From Phymorhynchus buccinoides (lineage: Eukaryota > Mollusca > Gastropoda > Neogastropoda > Raphitomidae), in the NCBI GenBank assembly GCA_017654935.2, contig CM065687.1, positions 24,328,639-24,392,638 on the forward strand: 64,000 bases of DNA, read 5' to 3'. Positions 30,798 to 44,469 of the stretch are shown here, in pieces. Below the pieces are notes generated by a model. That model had not been told where the DNA came from. It saw only the letters and a list, made by a program, of their open reading frames with translations, and ran no database searches. A program made the translations under genes and the position numbers. Each line of letters begins with the position of its first letter. Position 1 is the first letter of the stretch.

Positions 30798-33600
30798 TGT
30801 ACAAGTCTAGTGCAGTTAACATTGTAAGCTGAAGGGGCAAGGGGGAAATGTGCCCTTGTGATGTTATTTGATGCTGTTTGTATGACATACTGCAAGCCAC
30901 TTTCATCTTAAAACCAAGACCATGGTTGGTATTTTACCTCCCTAATAGAATTTGGTCTATTTTGTTGTGGTTTGGTTTCAGCTGTGCTGTGGGGCCATTT
31001 TCTGAATGCTTGTAAAAAGGGTTTTTTTTTATGTGAGAATTGTTTTCAAGTTTCTCTTCACACTGAGAATAAGGGTAGGAACCATGAGAAACACTGCATT
31101 TTGGTTTTGACAATCATCAGTCATTGTCTTTGGGGGAGGAAAAAAAGAATTACTGCTGAGTGCAAGATGTTTCACTTTCATGGGATATAAAAGTTCTTTG
31201 AACATTTTTTGGTTGGTGTGTTATTTTCCCGCCAACTTTTATTTAAAAAGATTGTATCATCATTCATCAACAATTATTTACCAATACCATTATGAACGGG
31301 ATAGTACTCCTAAAGATTTTGCTCAGTTTCAACTGTTTGTATAGGGATTTCAATATTTGAGGACATACTATTTGAGTGCATTGACAGTATCTGGATCACA
31401 ATTGCTGGCTGAATCGTTAAAATCTTTGGCCATTTCTGATTGGAATGCTGGAGTCGCATGTGTGAGAACAAAATTGGTTCTGTCATCGGATTGTACACTA
31501 CAGGAGGTTGGCATCACATCTTCAGTCTTGGGAGTTGTGAGTGTGCTGCTTGTGAAGGCAGTGTGAAGTAAGAATTGGGGTAATGGCCTTGATGCGAGTC
31601 ATTCAGGGTTGGTCATTTGATGCTGTTCTTTGTCTGTCCTCCGTAGCTTACAGCTCAAGATTCCTTGGCGTAGAGTGTAGGCGTGCTATGCTGGGCGTGT
31701 GATGTGTGTCCATTGTGCGTACAGTGCTGGCGTTTTGCCCCTGGTGTTGTGGGCAAGCCGTGGAGAGGAGAGGAGCCTGTCACTTCAGGCGACATCTTTT
31801 CAAAGGCAGCTGTCGTGTCTGTTCTGTGGTCCTGTGGCATCTGCTGGCCTTGCTTTCTTCACTGGGGACTTCATTTTGTTGGTGTTTAAGAAACAAGTGG
31901 AAATCTGACATAGGCTGAGACTGGAACAAGTACTTTTCTTAGATCAAGAAGCGTTCAACAGTTGTACGTTGTTTTGTTGTTGTTGGGTTTTTTTAAGTAG
32001 GAATGCTTGTTATGGTTTAGATTGTTCTGATTCTTGTTTGTTGGCAAGTTTTATCATTGACTGTCAAGTTATGATACCCAGTATAAATGAATTAGATAAA
32101 TGGGGTACGAGATGATTTATTTCTTTTTGTTGGTTATGGTTCAAGCCTCAACATTCTGTATTGTCCTCGCCTCCCGTATTTCTACTTTTTCCCCAATGAG
32201 CACTCATTTTGAGTTGAATGGACAAAACAGGAATTTCTATTTGTCACTTTGATCAAGTGTACAATTTTGAGTCTTGTAGGTGATATATTTAACAACTATT
32301 TTACTTGTTCTTTGTTGCTTTTGTCACTTTTATGTGAAAAGAACAGAAAAATTAATTTTGATTATTAAGTGCGGACATAAATTCAGCTTCCAATTTTAAA
32401 ATGCGGACTTCAGCTTTGTGCATCAGATTGAACTGAAGGCACAAAGCTGAAAAATAGAGGAGCTGTTTAGGGTTTAGTTTTCTGTTTTAGGAACTTTGAT
32501 TTTCAATGGATTAACACTTATCTGTCAATTGTTGATTTTGTAATCAAATTATAATTTTTTTATTTTATAAATCAATTTGTAATGTAAATCAGGTTCTTTT
32601 CTGTTCATTCTAGCTTTCATAACAGTTTGTTTTTTCCTTAATCAGTTTTGGCTTGGATTCTGTTGAATTGACGAAACATGTAGCCCCTAATTTTTTTCAT
32701 TCAAGCTTGATTACAAACTCTATGAAGAACTGAGTCAGATGTAAGGATCGCTCATCCACTGAGCCAAGACCAGTTCAGCCCCATTGCCTCACCACAGTCT
32801 GGACCAAGGAGAGAGGGGAGTTTGTACATATGCTGAATAAATAAAAGTCAACACAAAAAATCTTCTTTTCTGCTGTTTTTCATTGTGCGTTTCCTTGCAT
32901 GCGTGTTACATGTCACCAATGTTTTCACTGTTTTGTGATTTAGTGTTCTTTCTTATTCAAAAGAATGGGAAAACTTTCAGAAAAGGAACAAACCTGTGCA
33001 TTTCTCTGTCGTTTTTTAGAAGAAGAAGAAAGTTTTCTAGTTTCCACAGCTTAACCCACTATTACAAATGTGAAATTAGAGCGGTTCCCCATGTCTACAG
33101 GCAATGCCCATTATGATTGGAAACCCACTAGCCTAACTGCCAAAGTGTTTTCCCCCTACATTATTCTTTCTAAATTACAGGGGTCCAGGTAGGGTGTTGG
33201 AAGCGTAAAAACCACATCCAAATGTTGTTGAATACAGCAGTGGCTCGGTATTGTTGGATTGGCTCCCCACCACTTTTCTTCAAACAACTGCTTATTGAAT
33301 GATGATTCAATATTCAGGCATCAGAATTGTTGGAGGATCTGCAAATTTCAGTGGATTAAGAATTTCTGACAGAGGATTGGCTTCTCTTGTCAGAGGTTTT
33401 GCCTTTTTATTGAGTTATCTTTTCTGTTAAATAGCATTTTAAAGTGATTTATCGCTAGAGTCAGCCATGTTGGGAACTGATTGAGTGTTGCCCCTCTACA
33501 GTCTGGGGCCTTGATGGCCTTTGTACCGCGTTTTTCAGAGGATTGGACTTCAGACTATTCTGATGCCTGAATATTGTATCTAACAATTCACAGATACAGA
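30798..33600. other. Intergenic or extended 3'UTR, nothing recognised
   Basis: AT-rich sequence with no convincing coding frame. AATAAA at 32837-32842 is a possible distal signal. A perfect 20-bp inverted repeat (CAATATTCAGGCATCAGAAT at 33308, its complement at 33557) has no other recognisable transposon feature. Confidence 0.4.
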
Positions 33601-33608
33601 GAGTTAGA

Positions 33609-34447
33609 CATGGTTCGTGGGGTCCTTTCAGGTGCTTTAAAGTGCTGTGAAATTGATCGGTCATCAAAAGGCCTGTTAAGTCCTTTATATCAGCAAGGAG
33701 GTCCTTTCAAATCAGTCAAAGGTCCTTTTAAAATTGGTGCGGTCAGTTTAAATCCTTTAATCGGGCCAAAAAACAAAACTAAGTACCTTGTCATAAGAAA
33801 TGAACTCCAAAAAATATATTAAATGAAATAAAATTTGCCAAAAATCGATCGCCTTCGTATCTTTCGAGCAGACGATCTAATTTTAATAGTCACTGTAAAT
33901 CCGGTCACGTGCGCGAGATTCGGCGAGATATCTTATGCGCCATGTTGAAATTCTTCCCACATGCGGCTGCTTCAGTGCTTGTTTTCAAGTAAAAAGTGTA
34001 AAAATGCCTGGAAAGTGTTCGTTTTCAGGATCGTTGGCTGAGAGGACATTTATAAGGACTGGGTCCGAAAAGTGATGGACAACAAACATGCAGTTCGTTG
34101 TGCATATTGTGAAAAAACCATCAACATCTTGTCAATGGGAGAGTCGGTGCTGAAACAACACTCAAAGACTGAAAATCACAAGAAAGCTGAAAGAAGGCAC
34201 AAGGCGGAATCGAGGTGCAATGTGACCGACTTTTTTTGCAAGTAGCAGAAATACTACTGTAACAACAAATGAATCTGCTCAGCAAAAAAAAAAAGAATCT
34301 GCTCAGCCACAATCGCCTGCGTCTGGCTCTGCGCCCACCACGTCTGCAAGTACAACTACAAACAAGGTTTAAATAGGTCCTTTAAAAAATTTTGCTGGTC
34401 CTTTAAAGGTCCTTTTTTGGCACTCTTCCAAGTCCCCACGAACCATG
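33609..34447 (+). mobile_element. TIR element carrying a decayed hAT-like zinc-finger N-terminus
   Basis: The ends CATGGTTCGTGGGG and CCCCACGAACCATG are perfect 14-bp inverted repeats, flanked on both sides by TTAGA (5-bp duplication). From about 34055 a frame encodes KDWVRKVMDNKHAVRC, then AYCEK, then KQHSKTENHKKAERR. This is a C-X2-C...H-X4-H zinc finger of the sort found at the N-terminus of hAT-type transposases. A plausible MPGK start lies upstream in another frame, so a frameshift is present, and a stop follows at about 34245. The catalytic part is missing. Confidence 0.7.
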
Positions 34448-34714
34448 TTAGAGAGAATATATTTATTGATGAAAACCAAGCAATATTGTGTTTTATGTTT
34501 CAAACGAGCCCTGGCTCAAAGATCAGAGGTACTGGGAGTATGTTGAATGGCTTCACGCTTGTTATCTGGTTTCATTTCTGCTGATTATAAATTATCTTCA
34601 CAGGCCTCGACTGAACGACACAGAGGTCAGGAGATAGGGTTCGAATTGAGGATGATTAGCAGTAGGCAGTTGTATGACAACTTTACTGAGAGCATCCCAC
34701 AGTGTTAAGCACAG

Positions 34715-34815
34715 TCTGGATCGTGCGGAGGTGTGGCTGCGAGTTGGGACTCAGAATGAGCAGCGTGGGAGCAACGCCACTGTACGGCCCAGAAGATGGG
34801 ACAGCAACAAAACAA
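34715..34815 (+). mobile_element. Second SINE family, 3' fragment
   Basis: Matches the 3' hundred bases of 9263-9549 (CAGAATGAGCAGCGTGGGAG, CCCAGAAGATGGGACAGC, A-rich tail). Confidence 0.6.
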
Positions 34816-35065
34816 ACAAAAAAGTCTGGATCGTGCAAATGCACATATCTGATACTGAATGGCAGGTGCTTTGCAGTTTAAAAAAACAACCACCATGCCA
34901 CACACACAGGGAGGTTAGCAGAAAATAGTAGGGACTTGTAGAGCAAGTGCATATGATTTTGTCGTACACTGCTAAAAGAGCTTGTGTAGTGCAACTAAGT
35001 GACAGTAAAACACCTAGAACTAGTGTTGTTTTGTACTCCCTTTTCTACAATAATGAGAGTACACT

Positions 35066-35203
35066 GAATAGGGTATTTGCCACAGGTAGGCGACTTTGAA
35101 TTTCACTAAATTGAGTTGAATTAGAGAATTGAGTTCACCAACTGTGGGCAAAACATGAGGCAATTTTGTAGTCTACAGTACGAACATGTGTGGCAAATGG
35201 CCT
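35066..35203. mobile_element. Short MITE with GGCAAATGGCC-type ends, copy 2
   Basis: GTATTTGCCACAGG on the left and TGTGGCAAATGGCC on the right, about 138 bp, related to 10686-10842. Confidence 0.45.
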
Positions 35204-35305
35204 TTGGAATGAAAGCCTGTTGTCTGTGTCTATCCTGTCTAATAATGTGAACAGAAACGCGTTCCACATTGCAGTCACACCCAAGAACTTCAAAACCAGT
35301 CCGTC

Positions 35306-35562
35306 GTCAGTAGGGGGCTTAGTAGGTGGTGTCCTGAACAGGCTCCACAGAACTCTACCGAAGTGACTCAGCAGCAGTGCAGTGTCTCCTCGGTTGGTTG
35401 CCTCCTGACAGCCTAACATAGATTCGCTCACCTTGGACTGCTGGTCTCGGATTCTGCGACCTGAACAAGCCGGAGTATGGCTGTGAATTGGGATTCAGAA
35501 TGAGCGGCGTGAGAGCAACGCCGCTGTACGACCCAGAAGATGGGACAGCAAAAAAACAAACT
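35306..35562 (+). mobile_element. Second SINE family, copy 2
   Basis: Nearly full-length match to 9263-9549, ending in an A-rich tail. Confidence 0.65.
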
Positions 35563-37490
35563 ACAAATCTAGAATTAGGATCGTTCCTGAACCCTACAAA
35601 TTGTAGCAATGACACCTGTCAACCGTGCATGCAAAGATCCCTTATTTTTTATGAATGAAAAAAGGTTCAAAGTGCTTATCAGTGTTTTGCAACTCACGAA
35701 AAAGGGAGGCGACTTAATATGCTACCAGTACATTGAAGTGTTATTGAGCTAGCTTGTCTCTGCCATGTGAGTGTGACTTAGCAAGACCTAAGTTTGTCGT
35801 GAGACTTGTACAACGTCCATATTTTGTGAACCACATGTGAGTGCTTGTCTCAAAGAACCACAAACAGATCGCTAAGACATTCTCTGTCTTTCTTGTCCTA
35901 AGTTATAAGAGCTGGGAGTGCATTTACTCTTAGTAAAAAGCCTTTTGATTTCCCTGCCTAAAATGTTCTTTGGAAGCCTGATTTTGCAACAAATGACCCC
36001 AACACATGTATATTCGACCAGCTATGTCAAACAAAAGGCATCTAATTCTGTAACCCAACCCAGGTCCACACACCAACACACCTACCTACATGCAGCCTAT
36101 GAACCAAAATTCCTCACGGATTTGTGTAAAAGAAGAAGTGCTATGTCAAAAGCGATGTACTTTTTTTTGTCTTGTCATATATTGCACATTTTCGCAGATA
36201 TGGTCCCCAAATTTGCCATGATGGTGTATTACTTATGCTGGGTGACCTTTACCCTCTTGACCTTGAACGTTGTCAATTATTTGTTAGGGCCATATCTGGC
36301 AGATACAGTCCCCAAATTTGGCAAGTAGGTATATTATTAGCTTAGGATCATATGAAGTACTAAGTATTCATGACCTTGACCTTTGGCCTCTTTTTTGTCT
36401 CGCATTTAGATCTGGCATTTAGATATATCTCCAAAGCCAGTGAGTGAGCCTTGAAGGCTTTTTCTCTTTTTTTCTTTTCTTTTTTCCTTTTAAGTTTTAA
36501 GAAGAATGATACATTATAACTGGAACAAGGGCTTGTGTGTGTGTAGACCCTATCTGTATGTGACAGACTTTTATTTCCCCTATATCGTCTGAACTATAAT
36601 GCCAATCATGGACATAATATGTTTTATGTTACGTTCATGATGCCAATTATGTCATTGTACACAAATGGGAAGGCAAAAATACAATTTAAGTCTCGGATGC
36701 GAAAGTACATTTAAAGAGTTTTGATTGAAACGAAACCTTACTCCATAAAGTGTTTTTTAGACTTCTATAAGATATCTTTACGTAATATTGAAAGCAATAG
36801 AAACAACTACTAGGGCTGTTTATAGTTATTGCAATAAAACGAGTGTTGGAAATGGCACTTGTTTTTCATATTTTGTCATATAGTAGATGTATAGGTTCGT
36901 GAAGAGAGAAACAAGCTTTCACCGGTAATTATGTGTCTTTGAAGAAGAAAAGTTTTGTTTTACGTCCTCCTGGAATTAACCATGTGGGACATTTCTTTTA
37001 AATCAAGTTAAACTTTTATTTAAATATAGTTAGGAAACGTGTCTTTGAATCTTGTCCTTCATTAAATAGTACCTACGCATTTGGATCTGGTTCGATACGT
37101 CGCAACTATCTTACACACTAGAGCAAACGAACCAAGCATTCCGCAAATTCATGATGCAATTCGTCTCATAATAGGATTCAGTGCAAATGACCTGCCTTTG
37201 TAGCATCCTGTCAATATGATGGTCATCAATGGGCGTGGAGTGGGGGAGCTGCAGATGTCATAGGGAACAAACACACAATAAACCCGATTTTGACATTGAT
37301 GGACACAGAGCAATTATGAGTTTGTGCGATATTGAAAATCTAGACATGACTACACGTTTTAAATTCTTTCTGTGAATTGTATCGCAAAATCTTGGATAAA
37401 CAACCAACGAAAGTGGAAATTTATCATGAAACTTGATTTGATGCTCAACACCTCCCCGTGGATGTCATAGGTGTGACTGATTTTCACTAG
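35563..37490. other. Intergenic stretch, nothing recognised
   Basis: There is a degenerate two-copy repeat around CCCCAAATTTGCCA/CCCCAAATTTGGCA (36200-36330). Nothing else was identified. The 136-codon frame at 35918-36328 has no recognisable domain. Confidence 0.4.
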
Positions 37491-37495
37491 GCTGA

Positions 37496-37665
37496 TAACG
37501 GGGGTCTTTAGTACAAAAATAGTTCCCCCACCTTTTTGGAAGTTCTGTGCTTGTAACTTCTAATCTGCAACTCTCTTTGACTCTGCCTTTTTTCCTTTGT
37601 TTACTGTCATCTACTATCTTTCTGACTTATTGGCCCATTCTCCTGCCTTTTTCACCCCAAAAAAG
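37496..37665 (-). repeat. Dispersed repeat family R1, copy (minus orientation)
   Basis: Reverse complement of the segment also found at about 12690-12880 and 42960-43100, and again inverted at 56766-56946. Shared words are AAGGCAGAGTCAAAG and GTTACAAGCACAGAA. The class is unknown. Confidence 0.6.
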
Positions 37666-37850
37666 TTTTCCAAATGACTTCTCCTTTGAGCTCCTCTGAA
37701 ATTGGAATGTGTCAGCTGTACGCAGCGCGGAAACCAGTGACGACTGAAAAGGAACACATCCGTACTTTGCCCATTGTGACCTTTTGGCCTGGGAACGCAG
37801 AAGAAGAAAGATGCTCAACACAATAATTATCACAAATGTGGGGTATACCA

Positions 37851-38515
37851 CAAACCCTTTGATACAGAAGCAACAAACATAGAACCCCACACAAACCCTT
37901 TGATACAGAAGCAACAAACATAGAACCCCACACAAACCCTTTGATACAGAACCAACAAACATAGAACCCCACACAAACCCTTTGATACAGAACCAACAAA
38001 CATAGAACCCCACACAAACCCTTTGATACAGAACCAACAAACATAGAACCCCACACAAACCCTTTGATACAGAAGCAACAAACATAGAACCCCACACAAA
38101 CCCTTTGATACAGAACCAACAAACGTAGAACCCCACACAAACCCTTTGATACAGAACCAACAAACATAGAACCCCACACAAACCCTTTGATACAGAAGCA
38201 ACAAACATAGAACCCCACACAAACCCTTTGATACAGAAGCAACAAACATAGAACCCCACACAAACCCTTTGATACAGAACCAACAAACGTAGAACCCCAC
38301 ACAAACCCTTTGATACAGAACCAACAAACATAGAACCCCACACAAACCCTTTGATACAGAACCAACAAACATAGAACCCCACACAAACCCTTTGATACAG
38401 AACCAACAAACATAGAACCCCACACAAACCCTTTGATACAGAACCAACAAACGTAGAACCCCACACAAACCCTTTGATACAGAACCAACAAACGTAGAAC
38501 CCCACACAAACCCTT
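37851..38515. repeat. 41-bp minisatellite, about 16 copies
   Basis: Unit CAAACCCTTTGATACAGAAS, then CAACAAACRTAGAACCCCACA. Copies differ almost only at two positions (G/C and A/G). Three minus-strand frames of 225-299 codons run through it because 41 is not a multiple of three and no phase contains a stop. They are artefacts. Confidence 0.97.
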
Positions 38516-38644
38516 GCTGAACACATGGGTGAAAGAAGTTCAGGAATTAAGAAGCTGATATAAAAAATAAAATAAAAAGTCTTCAGGAATGACCATCTTA
38601 GTTGTCATCCGGAACAACGGTCTTACAAAACCAAACAGTTGTCT

Positions 38645-39164
38645 GTTGGCAGTACATGACGCGCACCTTCCTCACATACACATATGCATGCATTTTGTGT
38701 ACTTTAACCTTGTGCCTTATGTTGGCAGTACATGACGCGCACCTTCCTCACATATGCATGCATTTTGTGTACTTTAACCTTGTGCCTTATGTTGGCAGTA
38801 CATGACGCGCACCTTCCTCACATGCACATATGCATGCATTTTGTGTACTTTAACCTTGTGCCTTATGTTGGCAGTACATGACGCGCACCTTCCTCACATG
38901 CACATATGCATGCATTTTGTGTACTTTAACCTTGTGCCTTATGTTGGCAGTACATGACGCGCACCTTCCTCACATGCACATATGCATGCATTTTGTGTAC
39001 TTTAACCTTGTGCCTTATGTTGGCAGTACATGACGCGCACCTTCCTCACATGCACATATGCATGCATTTTGTGTACTTTAACCTTGTGCCTTATGTTGGC
39101 AGTACATGACGCGCACCTTCCTCACATATGCATGCATTTTGTGTACTTTAACCTTGTGCCTTAT
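38645..39164. repeat. 76-bp minisatellite, seven copies
   Basis: Unit starts GTTGGCAGTACATGACGCGC and ends TTAACCTTGTGCCTTAT. Starts are at 38645, 38721, 38791, 38867, 38943, 39019 and 39095. The second copy is 6 bp shorter, and the last copy shows the same internal shortening. Confidence 0.97.
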
Positions 39165-39741
39165 AAGCCTTAGTTTGGGTTTCGTGGCAATAAAACAATG
39201 TTCAATTTACAAGTACACATTGGAAATATGCAGTCACCGCTTCAGAAATGGAGATATGTTGCTCAGGAATGTATGCTAATTAATTTCTTGTTCTGTATGT
39301 AGCCTAATGATCCGATCTCACGTGTTCATCTCTGCTGTGATCGATCATCATAACCTGAGCAGCTGGCTCGTTACTGGCTACGGAAAGGAGCTGAAAGAAA
39401 GGGGGAGTTGGTGGAGGATAGAGGGACTGAACCAGTCAGATGTGACTGACTTTCACTAGGCTGATTATGATGGCTGTTGTTGCAGTCGTGTAGACCACAA
39501 GCCTTGCCTTTCCATGTGTGTCACAGTGTGTGTGTGTGTGTGTGCGCGCGCGCGCGAATGTGTCTGTTAGCATATATGCGTGCACGCTCATGAGTGTGCA
39601 TGTCACGCAGTGTGAGCAGACTTTGAATTCAATAAGTACTGAGATAGTGCATCTTGTCGTAGGTCTCTTTCTTTCACTCTTGGAGCATTCGCTCAGCTTC
39701 TTCTTCTGCGTTCCCAGGCCAAATGGCCATAATGGGTAAAG

Positions 39742-40303
39742 TACATTTGGGACCCCCATCTTCAAAAAGACATCGACAAGATACAACGACGAAATAGGGT
39801 TTTACGCCCTCTGCAGCCTTTCGGCCATGTGGGGCATTGAGACTTTACTGTTGATGAGATCAGAGGAATACAACGCAGATCATCCCGCTTAAAGCGAGCT
39901 AGACTACACCTCAAGACAACCAGGCTGTGTGACTCAAATGCTCCAGGATCTTCAACTGCCACTCTTGCAAGAAAGGCGGAAACACCAATGCCTAACATTT
40001 TTATACAAGATCATCAATGGACATTTCCCGGCAATCAAGGCAGAGGATTTTATCACCCCAGTAAAGAATAAGAGGCCCATAAGAACAACACGATCAAACA
40101 ACAACCAGTCTCAGAATATAGTGACACAGTTCACAAGGAACAACTCCCAGTGTTATAATGTTACGATCTTCAGTAACATTGAAATATATTTTTTCCCGAG
40201 AACTGTGCGTGACTGGAACGACCTCAACGAAGAGAAGTGGGGACTGACTGAGACGATCGAGGCGTTCAATCTGCGCCTCTCGTCTCCAGCACCATCTCAT
40301 TAG
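39742..40303 (+). pseudogene. LINE 3' fragment (reverse-transcriptase C-terminus)
   Basis: It begins with YIWDPHLQKDIDKIQRR, then after breaks LPLLQERRKHQCLTFLYKI, and ends with FFPRTVRDWNDL. These are the C-terminal region of Jockey/CR1-type LINE proteins. It is 5'-truncated and frameshifted. The 124-codon frame at 39929-40303 is the longest remaining piece. Confidence 0.85.
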
Positions 40304-40770
40304 ACCATTTTATTTTAGATTCTTCTTTATTGTTTATTTATATTTTCCGTGCTCTCCTCAAGTTCCTGCTGCCGTTTATACCAGAATTGGGTGCCTGCCA
40401 ACGCACTTCATGCAGATGCAGATGCAGGTCAAGTATTGAGGACAAGTAGGCCCTAGGCCTCGCGGCCTCTTCAATGTCATTTCCGGTTTTTTTTATTAAT
40501 ACAAGGTTGAGACGTTTAATATAAGCAACGCTGCTTTCTATTCTGTGATTGCAATACATTTTGGTTTGCAATATTCAATCTCAGTTAGGAGTTCGTCCCC
40601 GGCTTTTGTTCCGGTAGTTCATCAGCATTAGTATAAAGCACCTTAATCCCTGGCTCATCTTTGTTTCCCCACATTGATAGTTAACAACTTCACTGATATG
40701 TGCCTTTTGGGTCAAGGGGACGTTAAATTTCAAAATTTCGTTTCTTTCATCTTTGTTTAAAACACCAGTA

Positions 40771-40923
40771 GGGCCTGTATTCACGTTGAGATAGCATGAG
40801 ACTTAGCATCATGCTAACTTAGAAGCTCTTCCAAAAGTCCTATTAAATCCTATAGGACATTGGAAGAGCTTCTAAGTTAGCATGATGCTAAGTCTCATGC
40901 TATCTCAACGTGAATACAGGCCC
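40771..40923. mobile_element. Palindromic MITE, copy 2 (perfect 63-bp arms)
   Basis: The first 63 bases (GGGCCTGTATTCACG...) and the last 63 are exact reverse complements, around a 27-bp loop that itself partly pairs. CCAGTA occurs just outside the left end and again shortly after the right end, a possible target duplication. There is no coding capacity. Confidence 0.88.
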
Positions 40924-41074
40924 TGGCCAGTAGCTTTAAAACTATGATTAAGACTATTATGTACATTTGGTCTGTCGTTCTGTCTGTTCTTGTCTTGGTC
41001 TTGTACAGAATCCATGTTCTGCGGTCTTTTCACTATTTTGCCTTAGTTTATTATAATGATATCTTTCGGTCCAG

Positions 41075-41295
41075 GTGTAACACGAGAAATTTACCCCCCG
41101 CCAAATTAATTTACTCCGGAGTAAAAACCGCGTACGCATATTTTTACTGGGAGTAAATTTGGCGTACGAGATTTTTACTCCCTAAACCACGCCAGAGTTA
41201 CTCCCTCCACGAAAAATCTGGCCCGCAGAATTTTACTGGGAGTAAAATGCGTGTACGACAAATATTACAAGTGAGTTGGACGAGTCATGTTACAC
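41075..41295. mobile_element. Short TIR element with repeated TTTACTCC motifs
   Basis: Ends GTGTAACA and TGTTACAC are inverted repeats. The interior has several inverted TTTACTCC/GGAGTAAA motifs. Probably a MITE; the superfamily is unknown. Confidence 0.45.
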
Positions 41296-41611
41296 CGCGG
41301 CCTGCCTGCCTTCTTTCCCTCAACAGCAGTGGTCTCGCAGCATTTCTTAGTTTTTATTTCTGTGGTCACACACTTCTTACACTGACACAATGCAACTTTC
41401 CTTAGCTTTGCCGTCACGGCAGACCCTGCCGGGCAGAAGTACGTATGTGTCCGTTTTCAGTTTTCACTGGTCTCCCCGCTCCATACAGCCGACACATTCT
41501 GATTTCAGAGGAGCTCAAAGGAAAAAACCCTTTGATATTTGGAAGATTAAGCCTAAGAATGGACCAATAAGTAAGAACGATACTTATATAGTAGATGATT
41601 GAAAGCTAAGT

Positions 41612-42893
<1,282 letters not shown>

Positions 42894-42894
42894 A

Positions 42895-43240
42895 CACCGC
42901 CTGTCAGTCGTGTACCAAGTTGGACTTTAAACGCCGTGAGGCCCAGTCCAATAAAAGGAAGAAGAAGAAGGGAAAAGGCAGAGTCAAAGACTGAAAGAGA
43001 GTGGCAGATTAGAGGAAGTTACAAGCACAGAATTTCCAGAAGGTGGGGGAACTATTTTTTACGAAAGACTCCCCGGTATCCCCACGGGGACCGGAGAGAC
43101 TCGTGGAGGGGACGGGTTCATCCAGCTCCCCGTATGGAGGCACGAGGCTTCCACCCTTTTCCCCACTTCTCCCAGCAAAGGGAAATAACACCCAAAGACT
43201 ACAAACACTTGAACAGAGTTGTCTTGAAAGCGTCTGTAGT
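42895..43240 (+). repeat. Hairpin-tailed repeat plus dispersed repeat R1 copy
   Basis: 42895-42970 repeats the small hairpin and AGAAG tail of 10510-10600. From 42970 on is an R1 copy with AGAGGAAGTTACAAGCACAG and the self-complementary TCCCCACGGGGA. Confidence 0.5.
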
Positions 43241-43654
43241 GGCAGTTTCGAAAGGAAAGAAGAAAATAGAAAAACAAATATGTGATAAACCAAAACAAGT
43301 CGTGTTCAGAGTGATTAGGGTATGTAAAGACAGATATTGTTTGTAATTTTGTGTGTGAAATATCTGCACGAATGCCCGGTGTTGTCGCTTCTGGATGTTA
43401 CATTTGAGTTTTCTTTTGATCTCGATGAGCCCAGACATGTTCTGAAATCAGAAATCATTGGAATGATGACATATTGTTGGAATGATTCAATGGGATGTAC
43501 CTCTCTACTGTAGTGTATACTATGCTTCTAAACACCAGATGAAGTAGTAGTTGTAATTTTTTGAGTATTTTTTTCCCATCTCCTCAATTTAATTTGACTA
43601 GATCATGATGTAAGTTTTTTGTTTCCAGTCAGCTTGACATCAGTTTTATTCAAA

Positions 43655-44420
43655 ATATTTGGAGGAAAGGGATCTAGGGGTGTTAATTGACCCTGGTTTA
43701 ACGTTTGAGCTCCACATAAATAATGCTGTATTAAAGGCCAACCGTATTTCTGGACTTTTAGTCAGAACAATTACAAATAAATCAAAGGAGATTATGATTC
43801 CCTTGTTTAAATCACTGGTACAGCCGATTCTTGAGTATGGAAACCCAGTGTGGTGTCCACACCTACGGAAACATATAGATCTCATAGAAGGGGTACAGAG
43901 AAGATTTACTAAGAAAATCCAGGGGACAAACAACATGAGTTATGAGGAAAGACTACAGTACTTAAAATTACCAAGTTTGGAGTATAGAAGATTAAGAGGT
44001 GATATTATTGAAGTATATAAAATTGTACATGGCCTTTATGATCATACTACCACAACAAATTTATTAACTCTGTGTGAGGAGGATAGAACACGTGGACATA
44101 ATTATAAACTTTAAAAAAAACCTACTAACACTAAATTGGCACAAACTTTCTTTGCTAACAGGATTGTTAATGCATGGAATGATCTAACCAATGAGGCAGT
44201 AAATGCAAAATCATTAAATGCTTTTAAAAATTCAATAGATAAGCACTTTCAAAATATTGTGTATGCAATGAATTTTACAAAAATGGATCAGTAGTATAAC
44301 ACGACTGCTAAGTAGCCATCGGTTTTTACGCCGATTATCAAAAACGAATGAAGTCAATATGTAGAGGGCAAAACGCTATAAAAAGCCTACAGAGCCTTAT
44401 TTCATATCATATCATATCAA
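43655..44420 (+). pseudogene. CR1-like LINE, C-terminal fragment and 3' tail
   Basis: A 151-codon frame (43659-44114) encodes EERDLGVLIDP, then LFKSLVQPILEYGNPVWCP, the C-terminal region of a CR1-like reverse transcriptase. After a stop the next segment reads FANRIVNAWNDL. It ends in CATAT/CATATC repeats. The same family as 3425-6070 and 47850-48815 is likely. Confidence 0.85.
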
Positions 44421-44469
44421 TAGTGCCAAATTGCTATGCTATGCTTTTGTAAATAATACTAATAGTAAC

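Noticed and set aside
37627..38526. 299-codon cysteine-rich minus-strand frame
   Set aside because: Entirely 41-bp minisatellite plus flanks; equally open in other phases.
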